From Rhodobacteraceae bacterium EhC02 (GTDB lineage: Bacteria > Pseudomonadota > Alphaproteobacteria > Rhodobacterales > Rhodobacteraceae), in assembly GCA_001650895.1 (NCBI GenBank), contig LXYH01000059.1, positions 62,001 to 126,000 on the forward strand: DNA of 64,000 bases, read 5' to 3'. Shown piece after piece: positions 16,553 through 24,523 of the stretch. The notes under the pieces were generated by a model. That model had not been told where the DNA came from. It was given only the letters and a program-made list of their open reading frames with translations, and made no database searches. Both the position numbers and the translations under genes were made by a program. How positions within the stretch are numbered: position 1 is the first letter of the stretch; every line of letters begins with the position of its first letter.

Positions 16553-17263
16553 ATGGACGAGACCCTGCGCGAGACTTTGATGGGTGTCTCCGTCGCCACG
16601 CTGGCGACGGTGCTTTACAAGCGCGGATTGCGCAGCCAGGTGATCCAGGGCGTGCATCCGGTGGCGCCCAAGGGGCGCAACATGGTGGGGCCTGCGGTGA
16701 CCCTGCGCTATATCCCCGCGCGCGAGGATCGCAACGGCATCGCGGTGTTCCGCAATGCCGACCATCCGCAGCGTGTGGCCGTCGATACCTGCCCTGCGGG
16801 TGCCGTTCTGGTGATGGACAGCCGCAAGGACCCGCGCGCGGCATCGGCGGGCGATATCCTTGTCACCCGGCTGATGATGCGCGGTGCCGCTGGCGTTGTC
16901 ACGGATGGCGGTTTCCGCGACGCGCAGGATATCGGCGGTCTGGACATCCCCGCCTATCACGCGCGCCCTTCCAGCCCCACGAACCTGACGCTGCACGAGG
17001 CGCTGGATCTGAACGTGCCTATCGGATGCGGCGATGCGCCGGTCTTTCCCGGCGACATCATCGTGGGGGATGCCGATTGCGTCATCGTGATCCCGCAGGA
17101 CATCGCCGCCGAGGTGGCAGCCGAAGCCGCCGAGATGACGGTCTACGAGGATTTCGTCGTCGAACAGGTCAAGGCCGGTGCCTCGATCATCGGGCTTTAT
17201 CCCGGTACCAGGCCCGAACATGCCGAGACCTTCGCCGCCTGGCGCAAGGAAAAAGGGCGCTGA
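16553..17263 (+). CDS. RraA family protein (4-carboxy-4-hydroxy-2-oxoadipate aldolase/oxaloacetate decarboxylase-like)
   Basis: A protein of about 236 residues with the RraA/HMG-aldolase fold. The signature VTDGGFRDAQDI holds the conserved Arg and Asp of the metal-dependent HMG/CHA aldolases. Such proteins cleave 4-hydroxy-4-carboxy-2-oxo acids, decarboxylate oxaloacetate, or, in E. coli RraA, bind RNase E. An ATG at 16544 overlaps the previous stop, but the ATG at 16553 has AAGGA at good spacing and is preferred. As last gene of the catabolic operon it is more likely an enzyme than an RNase regulator. Confidence 0.85.
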   Translation: MDETLRETLMGVSVATLATVLYKRGLRSQVIQGVHPVAPKGRNMVGPAVTLRYIPAREDRNGIAVFRNADHPQRVAVDTCPAGAVLVMDSRKDPRAASAGDILVTRLMMRGAAGVVTDGGFRDAQDIGGLDIPAYHARPSSPTNLTLHEALDLNVPIGCGDAPVFPGDIIVGDADCVIVIPQDIAAEVAAEAAEMTVYEDFVVEQVKAGASIIGLYPGTRPEHAETFAAWRKEKGR

Positions 17264-17292
17264 GGGCGTTTCACACGCGGCCCTGACGCCAC

Positions 17293-17332
17293 GAAAAAAG
17301 CCGGAGGGGAGACCCTCCGGCTTTGTCGTTTT
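17293..17332. terminator. Bidirectional terminator between the RraA and TRAP permease genes
   Basis: A perfect 10-bp stem (AGCCGGAGGG, loop GAGA, CCCTCCGGCT) has an A-run on the left and TTGTCGTTTT on the right. It sits between two convergent operons. Confidence 0.85.
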
Positions 17333-17349
17333 GGACAGCGTCTTGCCGG

Positions 17350-19275
17350 TTAGCGCTTGGCGCGTTGCGCGGCCTCGGCCTTGAGGGTTTCGGCAAGGCT
17401 GACGCGGGGGGCATCCGCTTCCTCGTCCCAGGCGTCCGAGCGTTCGCGCGAGTTGATCAGCAGGGCCAGAAGCGCCAGCGCAAGGCCGATCACATCGGTC
17501 AGAAGCCCCGGATTGATCAGCGTCAGCGCCGCCGCCACCAGCAGGGTCCGCGCCAGCCATCCGGTGGGGCGCAACAGGAACCCGGCCAGACCCGCCGCAA
17601 GGAATGTCACCCCCATCGTGGCGCTGAAAGCGGTCAGCACGATCTCGGTCCAGGTGCCGATCATCAGCAGCGAGGGGCCGAAGACGAACATGAAGGGGAT
17701 GATGTAGCCTGTCAGCCCCAGCCGCACCGCCATCCAGGATGTCGCCATGACCGGGGATTGCGCGATGCCGCAGGCGGCATAGACCGCGATGGCCACGGGT
17801 GGTGTGATGGCCGACAGGATCGCGTAGTAGAAGACGAACATGTGCGCTGCCGGGATCGACACGCCCATGTTGACCAGCGCCGGCACCAGAAGCGCCACCT
17901 GCACGATATAGGCGGGGGTGGTGGGCATGCCCATGCCCAGCACGATGCCCGCGATCATCGTCAGGATCAGCGCGAAGATCAGCTGCTGGCCCGCCGCCGC
18001 CTTGACCAGGCCGGTAAAGGTCAGACCCAGGCCGGTCTGCGCGATCACGCCGATCACGATACCCGCCGTGGCGCAGGCCAGCGCCACCGCGACCGAATTG
18101 ACGGCACCGGATTCAAGCGCCTCGATCACCTTTGGCAGCGTCACCTCGTGGCGGGTGGTCTTGCGCATCAGCACCACCGGCAGGATCGACAAGATCCCGC
18201 AGAGCGCCGAGAAGGGGGCAGAATAGCCGCTCATCAGCATTCCGATGATCACCACCAGCGGCAGGAACAGATGCCCCTCGTCCTTGAGGACCTTGCCGAC
18301 ACGGGGAAGATCAGCCTTGGGCAGGCCCTTCATGCCGCGCTTGCGCGCCTCGAAATGCACGGCAAGGAAGACGGCAAGGAAGTAGAGCAGCGCCGGCAGC
18401 AGCGCATAGCCTGCGACCGTCAGGTAGCTGACGCCCATGAACTCGGCCATCACGAAGGCGGCGGCCCCCATGATGGGCGGCATGATCTGCCCGCCGGTCG
18501 AGGCCACGGCCTCGACAGCGCCGGCGAATTGCGGGCGATACCCGATGCGTTTCATCAGCGGGATCGAAAACGTGCCGGTGGTCATCACGTTGGCCACGGC
18601 CGAACCCGAGACCGAGCCGAAAAGGCCCGAGGTCACAACGGCCACCTTGGCCGGGCCGCCCGCCGCATGGCCTGTCAGGGCCAGCGCGAAATCCATGAAC
18701 AGCTTGCCGATGCCGAAGCGTTCGGCCATCGCGCCGAAGATCACGAACAGCACCACATAGGTGGCCGAGACCTGTGCCGGGACGCCGAACAGCGCATCGG
18801 TGGTCATGTACTGGTATTCCAGCAGCCGCACGAGGTCAGCCTGGGTGAAGAACACCTGGTAGGACAGGAAGATCAGCGCGGTCAGCGGCAGGATGAAGCC
18901 GATCGCGCGCCGCGTCGCCTCGAGGATGGTGACCATCATCATCACCGCAAAGACCTGGTCCATCACCGAGACCGGGCCGACATAGGCCATGCGCGTGTTG
19001 AAATAGGTCTGGTTGATCAGCGGATAGCTGGCGGCGGCAAGGGCCGCGCAGACGAAGGCGATATCGATGAAACCCGGTGCCTTGCCGCGGCGCGCCGCGG
19101 TCATCGGCAGCGCAAGATAGGCCAGCGCCATCGCAAAGCCGAAATGGGTCGCGCGCAAGGTGAAGGCGTTCGGGGGGCCGAACCAGGCCACGTAAAGGTG
19201 AAAAAGGCTCATCGACACCGCGACCGCAACGGTCAGGCGCCGGAGCCAGACATCAAGTGCCTGCATCGCGTTCAT
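17350..19275 (-). CDS. TRAP transporter fused permease, TAXI type (4TM-12TM)
   Basis: A 641-residue, very hydrophobic protein that combines the small (DctQ-like) and large (DctM-like) TRAP subunits, the usual arrangement in TAXI-type transporters. The large-subunit part contains GSVSGSAVANVMTTGTFSIPLMKRIGY and the GGQIMPPIMGAAAF segment, both highly characteristic. It uses an ion gradient to import organic acids delivered by the periplasmic TAXI protein encoded just upstream. The last 30 residues are a charged cytoplasmic tail. Given the island, a sugar acid or hydroxy acid cargo is likely. Confidence 0.94.
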   Translation of the reverse strand: MNAMQALDVWLRRLTVAVAVSMSLFHLYVAWFGPPNAFTLRATHFGFAMALAYLALPMTAARRGKAPGFIDIAFVCAALAAASYPLINQTYFNTRMAYVGPVSVMDQVFAVMMMVTILEATRRAIGFILPLTALIFLSYQVFFTQADLVRLLEYQYMTTDALFGVPAQVSATYVVLFVIFGAMAERFGIGKLFMDFALALTGHAAGGPAKVAVVTSGLFGSVSGSAVANVMTTGTFSIPLMKRIGYRPQFAGAVEAVASTGGQIMPPIMGAAAFVMAEFMGVSYLTVAGYALLPALLYFLAVFLAVHFEARKRGMKGLPKADLPRVGKVLKDEGHLFLPLVVIIGMLMSGYSAPFSALCGILSILPVVLMRKTTRHEVTLPKVIEALESGAVNSVAVALACATAGIVIGVIAQTGLGLTFTGLVKAAAGQQLIFALILTMIAGIVLGMGMPTTPAYIVQVALLVPALVNMGVSIPAAHMFVFYYAILSAITPPVAIAVYAACGIAQSPVMATSWMAVRLGLTGYIIPFMFVFGPSLLMIGTWTEIVLTAFSATMGVTFLAAGLAGFLLRPTGWLARTLLVAAALTLINPGLLTDVIGLALALLALLINSRERSDAWDEEADAPRVSLAETLKAEAAQRAKR

Positions 19276-19332
19276 CCGCCAGAAAAAGGGGTAGGGACGG
19301 GCCGCGCGTGGCGGCCCGCCAAGGGACCGGGC

Positions 19333-20265
19333 TTACTTGCCCGCGTTCGCCTCGTAGAAGGCCTTGGCCGCTGCGTGCAGCGGCACACCACCCGGATCCA
19401 TCATCTTCTCGAGGGTGATGTCGCGCATCGCGGCGCTGATCGTGGCCAGATCGCCGCGCGATTCCCAAAGGTTGGTCATCAGGGCGGTCACCACGGCATC
19501 GTCCAGATCGCAGCGGCCGATCAGCTGGGTCATGTAGCCCACGGCCGTCACGTCGGCGTCCTGACCGGGATAGGTGCCCGCCGCGATGGTCAGCGAGGCA
19601 TAGCCGGGGTTGATGGTGTCACGCATCTTGCCGATGAACTCTTCGGTCAGCGGGATCATCGTGATCTCGGTCGAGTTCGCAAGGTCCATGATCGCCGAGG
19701 CCGGCGCGGTCGTGCCCGCGCTGAACATGTCGGCATTGCCGTCCTGCACAAGCCCCACGCCATCCGAATAGGAGACGTAATCGACGCTGCGCATGTCCTC
19801 GTAGCTGGTGCCGGCGGTCGTCAGGATCGCGCGCATCACCTGTTCGGCGGTATTGCCCACCGGCTGGGTGACGATGCGCTTGCCCTTCAGGTCATCGACC
19901 GAGGCGATGCCGCTGTCCTTGGGGGCGGCCATCTGGAAATACTGCGGATAGAGCGTGGCCATCAGGCAGATGTTGTCTGCCTTGCCTTCGAAGGGCGCAC
20001 GGCCTTCCAGCGCGTCCACGACCGAAATCGAGTTGCCGAAGGCAAGGTCGGTCTGGCCGCCCTGAACGCCTTGCGCGTTGGCGACACCGCCGCCCGGCAG
20101 CACCTGAACGCCGATTCCGTCATCCGACAGCATCGACTGAATCGCGCCGCCAAGCGGGTACCAAGAACCGCCCTGCGGGCCGGTCATGATCTTGATCTGC
20201 TGTGCATTGGCCTGTCCGGCCACAGCCGCCATTGCGACCGCACCGGTCAAAAGAATTCTACGCAT
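19333..20265 (-). CDS. TAXI family TRAP transporter solute-binding subunit
   Basis: A 310-residue periplasmic binding protein. Residues 1-22 (MRRILLTGAVAMAAVAGQANA) are a Sec signal peptide. The mature N-terminus IKIMTGPQGGSWYPLGGAI and the GGGVANAQGVQGGQTDLAFGNS segment are the TAXI family hallmarks. I chose the ATG at 20265 because GGAGG precedes it; the longer frame adds a non-signal extension. It is first in the minus-strand operon with the fused permease and has a putative regulator site 126 bases upstream. Confidence 0.93.
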   Translation of the reverse strand: MRRILLTGAVAMAAVAGQANAQQIKIMTGPQGGSWYPLGGAIQSMLSDDGIGVQVLPGGGVANAQGVQGGQTDLAFGNSISVVDALEGRAPFEGKADNICLMATLYPQYFQMAAPKDSGIASVDDLKGKRIVTQPVGNTAEQVMRAILTTAGTSYEDMRSVDYVSYSDGVGLVQDGNADMFSAGTTAPASAIMDLANSTEITMIPLTEEFIGKMRDTINPGYASLTIAAGTYPGQDADVTAVGYMTQLIGRCDLDDAVVTALMTNLWESRGDLATISAAMRDITLEKMMDPGGVPLHAAAKAFYEANAGK

Positions 20266-20390
20266 CGGTTCCTCCCTGTAAGCGCATCGTCTCCGCGAGC
20301 ATGGCAAGGCCAGCGCGGGATTGCTTTTCTGGACGGCCAGTCTCCTCCCGGCCTTGCCCAATGGCTGCACTCCAACAGAGGACGCTTTGC

Positions 20391-20409
20391 TTGTCAAATA
20401 TATTTACAA
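20391..20409. promoter_or_regulatory. Putative operator TTGTCAA-N5-TTTACAA, site 2
   Basis: TTGTCAAATATATTTACAA shares both arms and 16 of 19 bases with site 1 at 10682-10700. It lies between the divergent TRAP-TAXI operon (start 126 bases away) and the pyroglutamyl peptidase gene (start 151 bases away). The 294-base intergenic region holds no other feature I could support. Confidence 0.6.
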
Positions 20410-20559
20410 CACCTTAGGGCAACTGCCCGCCGCAGCCGCCGTCAGGGATAGTGTCAGGGGCTGGGGGCTTGCCTGAAGCGGATGAATGCCGTCAGGATTG
20501 CCCGACATGCCGCATCGCAAACGAAGCAGGCGATGCCGCCCCTGCGACAGGAGAAGGCC

Positions 20560-21213
20560 ATGATCCTCGTTACCGGTTTTCAAAGCTATGCGGGCCGCAG
20601 CGCCAACCCGTCCGAACAGGTCGCATCGGCGCTGAACGGGATGACGATCGGCGGCATGGCGGTGCGCGGGCAGGGCCTTGCCGTCGACTTCCACCAGGTC
20701 AGGCGCGATCTTCCGGCGATGATCGATGCCTTGCGCCCCCGTGCGGTCGTGTCACTTGGTCTTTGGCCGGGCGAGCCGATGATAAGGATCGAAAGGATGG
20801 CCGCGAACTGGTCCTGGTTCGAACTGCCGGACAATGCCGGACATCGCCAGAACGGCAAGGTGGTCGATGACGGGCCGGATGGTTACCTGACCAGCCTGCC
20901 CGCCGATGCGATGCAGGCCGCGATCCGGTCCGCCGGGCGGCCATGCCGCCAATCGGGCAGTGCCGGCACCTATCTGTGCAATGCCACCACCTATATCGCG
21001 CTGCACCATTGCGCACGGAATCACCCAGATACAATTTGCGGCTTCATTCATCTTCCTTATCTGCCCGCGCAGGTGGCAGAGCTGCTTAACGAAGTGGCAG
21101 ACGAGGGCCGTCTTGAAATGCATCAGCGTGCGGATTTGGCCTCGATGCATCTGGACGATATGGTGGACTCTCTTAAGATCGGTCTGGATGTGATCGCCCG
21201 ATCCCTCGCCTGA
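20560..21213 (+). CDS. pcp: Pyroglutamyl-peptidase I (pyrrolidone-carboxylate peptidase)
   Basis: A 217-residue cytosolic cysteine peptidase (C15) that removes N-terminal pyroglutamate. The catalytic triad is visible: Glu78 in MIRIERMAANW, Cys140 in GTYLCNATTY and His164 in GFIHLPYLP. The start TGFQSYAGRSANPSEQ is the family N-terminus. The ATG at 20560 follows AGGAGAAGG. It is divergent from the TRAP operon, with putative operator site 2 in between, and ends at a clear terminator. Whether it belongs to the same regulon is uncertain. Confidence 0.9.
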   Translation: MILVTGFQSYAGRSANPSEQVASALNGMTIGGMAVRGQGLAVDFHQVRRDLPAMIDALRPRAVVSLGLWPGEPMIRIERMAANWSWFELPDNAGHRQNGKVVDDGPDGYLTSLPADAMQAAIRSAGRPCRQSGSAGTYLCNATTYIALHHCARNHPDTICGFIHLPYLPAQVAELLNEVADEGRLEMHQRADLASMHLDDMVDSLKIGLDVIARSLA

Positions 21214-21216
21214 AAG

Positions 21217-21250
21217 CCCCTTGAGACCCCAGCAAAGCAAGGGGTTTTTG
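21217..21250 (+). terminator. Terminator after pcp
   Basis: A 7-bp stem (CCCCTTG, CAAGGGG) with a 14-base loop is followed by TTTTTGTT, directly after the pcp stop. Confidence 0.75.
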
Positions 21251-21433
21251 TTACCCTGCAAACGTTTTTTCAAGGCTGGCGCGGGCATCGATGGGTCAGA
21301 TTTCGCCATTTTCAGAGGCAGGAACCGGCTTAGACGATGCTTGCCAGCGCGGTTCTGATTGCCGTAGCGTCAAACAATCCCGTTCATGAGTGTTGACAGG
21401 TTTTTCATCATAGGCCTACGTTCGGTAACTGAA

Positions 21434-21447
21434 CAAACATATGTTTG
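21434..21447. promoter_or_regulatory. Perfect 14-bp palindrome upstream of the flotillin gene
   Basis: CAAACATATGTTTG is self-complementary and lies 81 bases before the flotillin start. A TTGACA hexamer at 21393-21398 is a possible -35 box. The 314-base gap 21214-21527 otherwise contains only the pcp terminator. Confidence 0.45.
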
Positions 21448-21527
21448 CCCAAGTCTCTGATCGAAGATCAAGATCGTTGGGAACGCCCGCCGGGCCCGCC
21501 CCTGCGCAAGGCACTGGAGATGACGGA

Positions 21528-23162
21528 ATGACGGTATTCGTGACTTTGATCGTTGTGATTGTCCTGGCGATCCTGGTGATCCTTTTCCTGAACCGCTACT
21601 ACCGCAAGGCCACGCGAGAGGTCAGCCTGGTGCGGACCGGTGCCGGTGGGCAAAGGGTCGTGCTGGACGGGGGCTGTCTTGCGCTGCCCTTCCTGCACAA
21701 GGTCTCGGAAGTGAACATGCGCACCACCAAGCTCGAGATCGAGCGGTTGGGGCCGAAATCCATCATCACGAAGGACCGTCTGCGCGTCGATGTCGGCGCT
21801 GAGTTCTATGTCCGTGTCCGGGCCAGTGCCGAAGGCGTGGCAACAGCCGCGCAGGCGCTGGCGGGCAAATCCTTCCGCTCGGCCGATCTGGCCGAAACCC
21901 TTGAGGGCAAGCTGGTCGATGCGATGCTGTCGGTTGCCGCGCGCTACACGATGGACGAATTGCAGGACAATCGCGCCGGCTATGCCCGCGAGGTGTCCGG
22001 GATCCTGACCGACAACCTGGCACAGAACGGTCTGCTGCTGGAATCGGTCTCGCTGACCCGGATCGACCAGACGCCGTTTCATGCGCTGGATGAAAACAAC
22101 GCCTTCAACGCGCTGGGGATGCGGCGCCTGGCCGAGATCATCGCGGTCAACAAGAAGGAACGCGCCGTCATCGAAGCCGATGCCGAAGTGGCCGTGCGCC
22201 AAAGCCAGCTGGATGCCACCAAGCGCAAGCTGACGATCAGCCGCGAGGAAGAAGAGGCGATGATCACCCAGCAGCGCGAGATCGAGATTGCGCGCTCGCG
22301 CTCGATGGCGGAAACCGCCGAGGAACAGGCGACATCCGAAAAGCGGCGCGAGGCCGCGCGCATCGCCCGTGAGCGCGAGGTCCGTCTGACCGAGATCAGC
22401 AAGGATCGCGAACTGCGCGAGCAAAGCCTTGCCGCCGAACTGGCGACCGCCCTTGCCAAGACCGAGAATGCCGTGCGCCTTGCCGCCAAACGTGTCGAGG
22501 AAGCCCATGCCGAGGCCGAGGCGATTGCCGCCACCGCCGCCGGGGCCGAGGCCGAAGAGAAGGTGCGCACCATCCGCGAACAGGCCGCAGCCGACCGCGA
22601 AAAGGTGCTGGCGCTGATCCGCGCCACCGAACAGGCCGAGGTGGACGATACCCGCGTGCGGTCCGAAGTGGGTACGATGCTGGCCATGGCCGAGGCAGAG
22701 GCCAAGGCCATGCTGGATCGTGCCGAGGCGCAGAAGGCAAAACTGATGGCCGAGGCCAAGGGCCGCGCCGCCGTGATCGAGGCCGAGAACGCCCAAAGCA
22801 GCGAACTGATGGCGATGAAGCTGGACGAGGCGCGCATCCGCACCCTTCCCGAAGTGGTCGAGCGCATGCTCAAGCCCGCCGAGAAGATCGAAAGCATCCG
22901 CATCAACCACATCACCGGCATGGGCCATTCGGGCGGCTCGGGCGGCGAGGGCGGTGGCGGCGATGGCAGCACGGTCAACCAGCTGGTCGATGGTGTGCTG
23001 TCGATGGCGCTCCAGCTTCCGGCCGTGCAGCGGTTGGGCGAGGAAGTCGGCATGAACATCGGGGACGGTGTGCGCGGCGTGACCTCGCAACTGGACCGCC
23101 GCAGCAGCGGGTCATCCCGCGCCACGAAAACGGACGGCAAAACGTCCGACACCAAGGACTGA
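21528..23162 (+). CDS. Flotillin-like SPFH domain protein
   Basis: A 544-residue membrane-anchored flotillin. Residues 2-23 are one hydrophobic helix (VFVTLIVVIVLAILVILFL), followed by an SPFH/band-7 domain (about 30-200). A long Ala/Glu-rich coiled coil follows (about 205-430; repeats such as EAEAIAATAAGAEAEEK), then a Gly-rich spacer (about 455-470) and a charged tail. Flotillins scaffold membrane microdomains. The upstream frame to 21441 lacks a ribosome site; the chosen ATG follows GGAG. No NfeD partner gene is adjacent. It runs in the same direction as the amide transporter 60 bases further on and may be cotranscribed with it. Confidence 0.9.
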   Translation: MTVFVTLIVVIVLAILVILFLNRYYRKATREVSLVRTGAGGQRVVLDGGCLALPFLHKVSEVNMRTTKLEIERLGPKSIITKDRLRVDVGAEFYVRVRASAEGVATAAQALAGKSFRSADLAETLEGKLVDAMLSVAARYTMDELQDNRAGYAREVSGILTDNLAQNGLLLESVSLTRIDQTPFHALDENNAFNALGMRRLAEIIAVNKKERAVIEADAEVAVRQSQLDATKRKLTISREEEEAMITQQREIEIARSRSMAETAEEQATSEKRREAARIAREREVRLTEISKDRELREQSLAAELATALAKTENAVRLAAKRVEEAHAEAEAIAATAAGAEAEEKVRTIREQAAADREKVLALIRATEQAEVDDTRVRSEVGTMLAMAEAEAKAMLDRAEAQKAKLMAEAKGRAAVIEAENAQSSELMAMKLDEARIRTLPEVVERMLKPAEKIESIRINHITGMGHSGGSGGEGGGGDGSTVNQLVDGVLSMALQLPAVQRLGEEVGMNIGDGVRGVTSQLDRRSSGSSRATKTDGKTSDTKD

Positions 23163-23222
23163 TGCGATCAAGGGCGTGCAACGCAGACTGCATCCGTCAC
23201 AACCCCAACAGGAGAGACTGCC

Positions 23223-24470
23223 ATGACTTTTTCGCGTAGGAGTTTTCTTGCCGGATCTTCCGCACTGGCCCTGTCATCGGCCCCGATCATCGGGCGCGCG
23301 CAGGGTAGCGACAAGATCATCTTCGCCTCGATCCTTGACCTTTCGGGGGGCCTCGACATCTATGGCGCACCGATGGCCGAGACCACCAAGATGGCGATCG
23401 ACGACATCAATGCCGCCGGTGGCCTTCTGGGCCGCGAGGTTGAACTGAAACTGTATGACGCCCAGTCGACGATCCAGTTCTACACCCAGTATGCCACCCA
23501 GGCCGCCGCAGGCGACCGGGCCCATACCGTTCATGCCGGCATCACCTCGGCCAGCCGCGAGGCGATCCGCCCGACGCTGGCGCGCTTCAAGACCCTCTAT
23601 TTCTACAACACCCAGTACGAGGGCGGTGTGTGCGACTACAACACCTTCTGCACCGGATCGACCCCGGCGCAGACCGTGGCCAAGGTCGTGCCCTATGCGA
23701 TGAACAAATGGGGCAAGAAGGTCTACATCGTCGCGGCTGACTACAACTATGGTCAGATCACCGCGCAGTGGATGCAGCGCTTCGTCAAGGAAAACGGCGG
23801 CGAGACGCTGGATGTGGAATTCTTCCCGCTGGATGTCACCAACTTCGGCCCGACCATCAACAAGATCCAGACGGCAAAGCCCGATTTCGTGATCTCGGCC
23901 CTGGTCGGCGGCGCGCATGTGTCCTTCTACCGCCAGTATGCTGCAGCGGGCATGAACAAGGAAATCCCGATCGCCTCGACCACCTTCGGCGTGGGCAACG
24001 AGCAGACCCTGATCTCGGCCGAGGAAGGCGACGGCATCATCGCGTCCTATTCCTACTTCGAGGGCGCGAACAACCCGACCAACACCGAGTTCCTCGCGCG
24101 GCTCGAGGCGCGTCTTGGCGCGGGTCGTCCGGTGATGAACGAACTGGCCGTGCGGTCCTATGAGGGCGCGATGCTCTGGGCTGAGGCGGTGAAGATGGCC
24201 GGCACGCCCGACCGCGACCCGGTGATCGAGGCGCTGCGCTCGGGGCTGTCCTACAACGGACCCTCTGGCGCCGTGGCGGTCGATCCGCAGACCAACCATT
24301 GCAACATGAACGTCTATATCGGCGATTTGAAGGACCAGAAGTGGAATATCGTGGAAAGCTACGAGGCCCAGCCCCCTGCGGATACGCAGCTTGTCTGTGA
24401 TCTGGTGGCCAATCCCGATCAGTCCACCTTCCTGTTCGAAAACGGTCTGGCTGCAGCCGGGATCGAATAA
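23223..24470 (+). CDS. ABC transporter substrate-binding protein, urea/short-chain amide type (UrtA/FmdD-like)
   Basis: A 415-residue periplasmic binding protein of the branched-chain amino acid/urea (HAAT) family. The N-terminus MTFSRRSFLAGSSALALSSAPIIGRAQG has a twin-arginine motif, so export is probably by Tat. The core motifs ILDLSGGLDIYG and TTKMAIDDINAAGGLLGREVEL match UrtA and FmdD proteins. AGGAG lies just before the start. It is first of five transporter genes; a strong hairpin separates it from the permease genes. Confidence 0.92.
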   Translation: MTFSRRSFLAGSSALALSSAPIIGRAQGSDKIIFASILDLSGGLDIYGAPMAETTKMAIDDINAAGGLLGREVELKLYDAQSTIQFYTQYATQAAAGDRAHTVHAGITSASREAIRPTLARFKTLYFYNTQYEGGVCDYNTFCTGSTPAQTVAKVVPYAMNKWGKKVYIVAADYNYGQITAQWMQRFVKENGGETLDVEFFPLDVTNFGPTINKIQTAKPDFVISALVGGAHVSFYRQYAAAGMNKEIPIASTTFGVGNEQTLISAEEGDGIIASYSYFEGANNPTNTEFLARLEARLGAGRPVMNELAVRSYEGAMLWAEAVKMAGTPDRDPVIEALRSGLSYNGPSGAVAVDPQTNHCNMNVYIGDLKDQKWNIVESYEAQPPADTQLVCDLVANPDQSTFLFENGLAAAGIE

Positions 24471-24478
24471 CACAATGC

Positions 24479-24502
24479 GGGTCCGGCCTTCGGGCCGGAC
24501 CC
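24479..24502 (+). terminator. Intercistronic hairpin between the binding-protein and permease genes
   Basis: A perfect 10-bp stem GGGTCCGGCC with a TTCG tetraloop and GGCCGGACCC lies 8 bases after the substrate-binding protein stop. There is no clear U-run after it (CCCTTGCC). It most likely stabilises the upstream mRNA or partly terminates, giving more binding protein than permease. Confidence 0.7.
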
Positions 24503-24523
24503 CCTTGCCTCGGAGCGCCTTAC

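Noticed and set aside
17323-20451. Plus-strand open frame of 1042 codons
   Set aside because: It runs antisense across the TRAP permease and TAXI genes, is full of His/Arg/Gly/Gln shadow composition and has no domain. The minus-strand genes are unmistakable.
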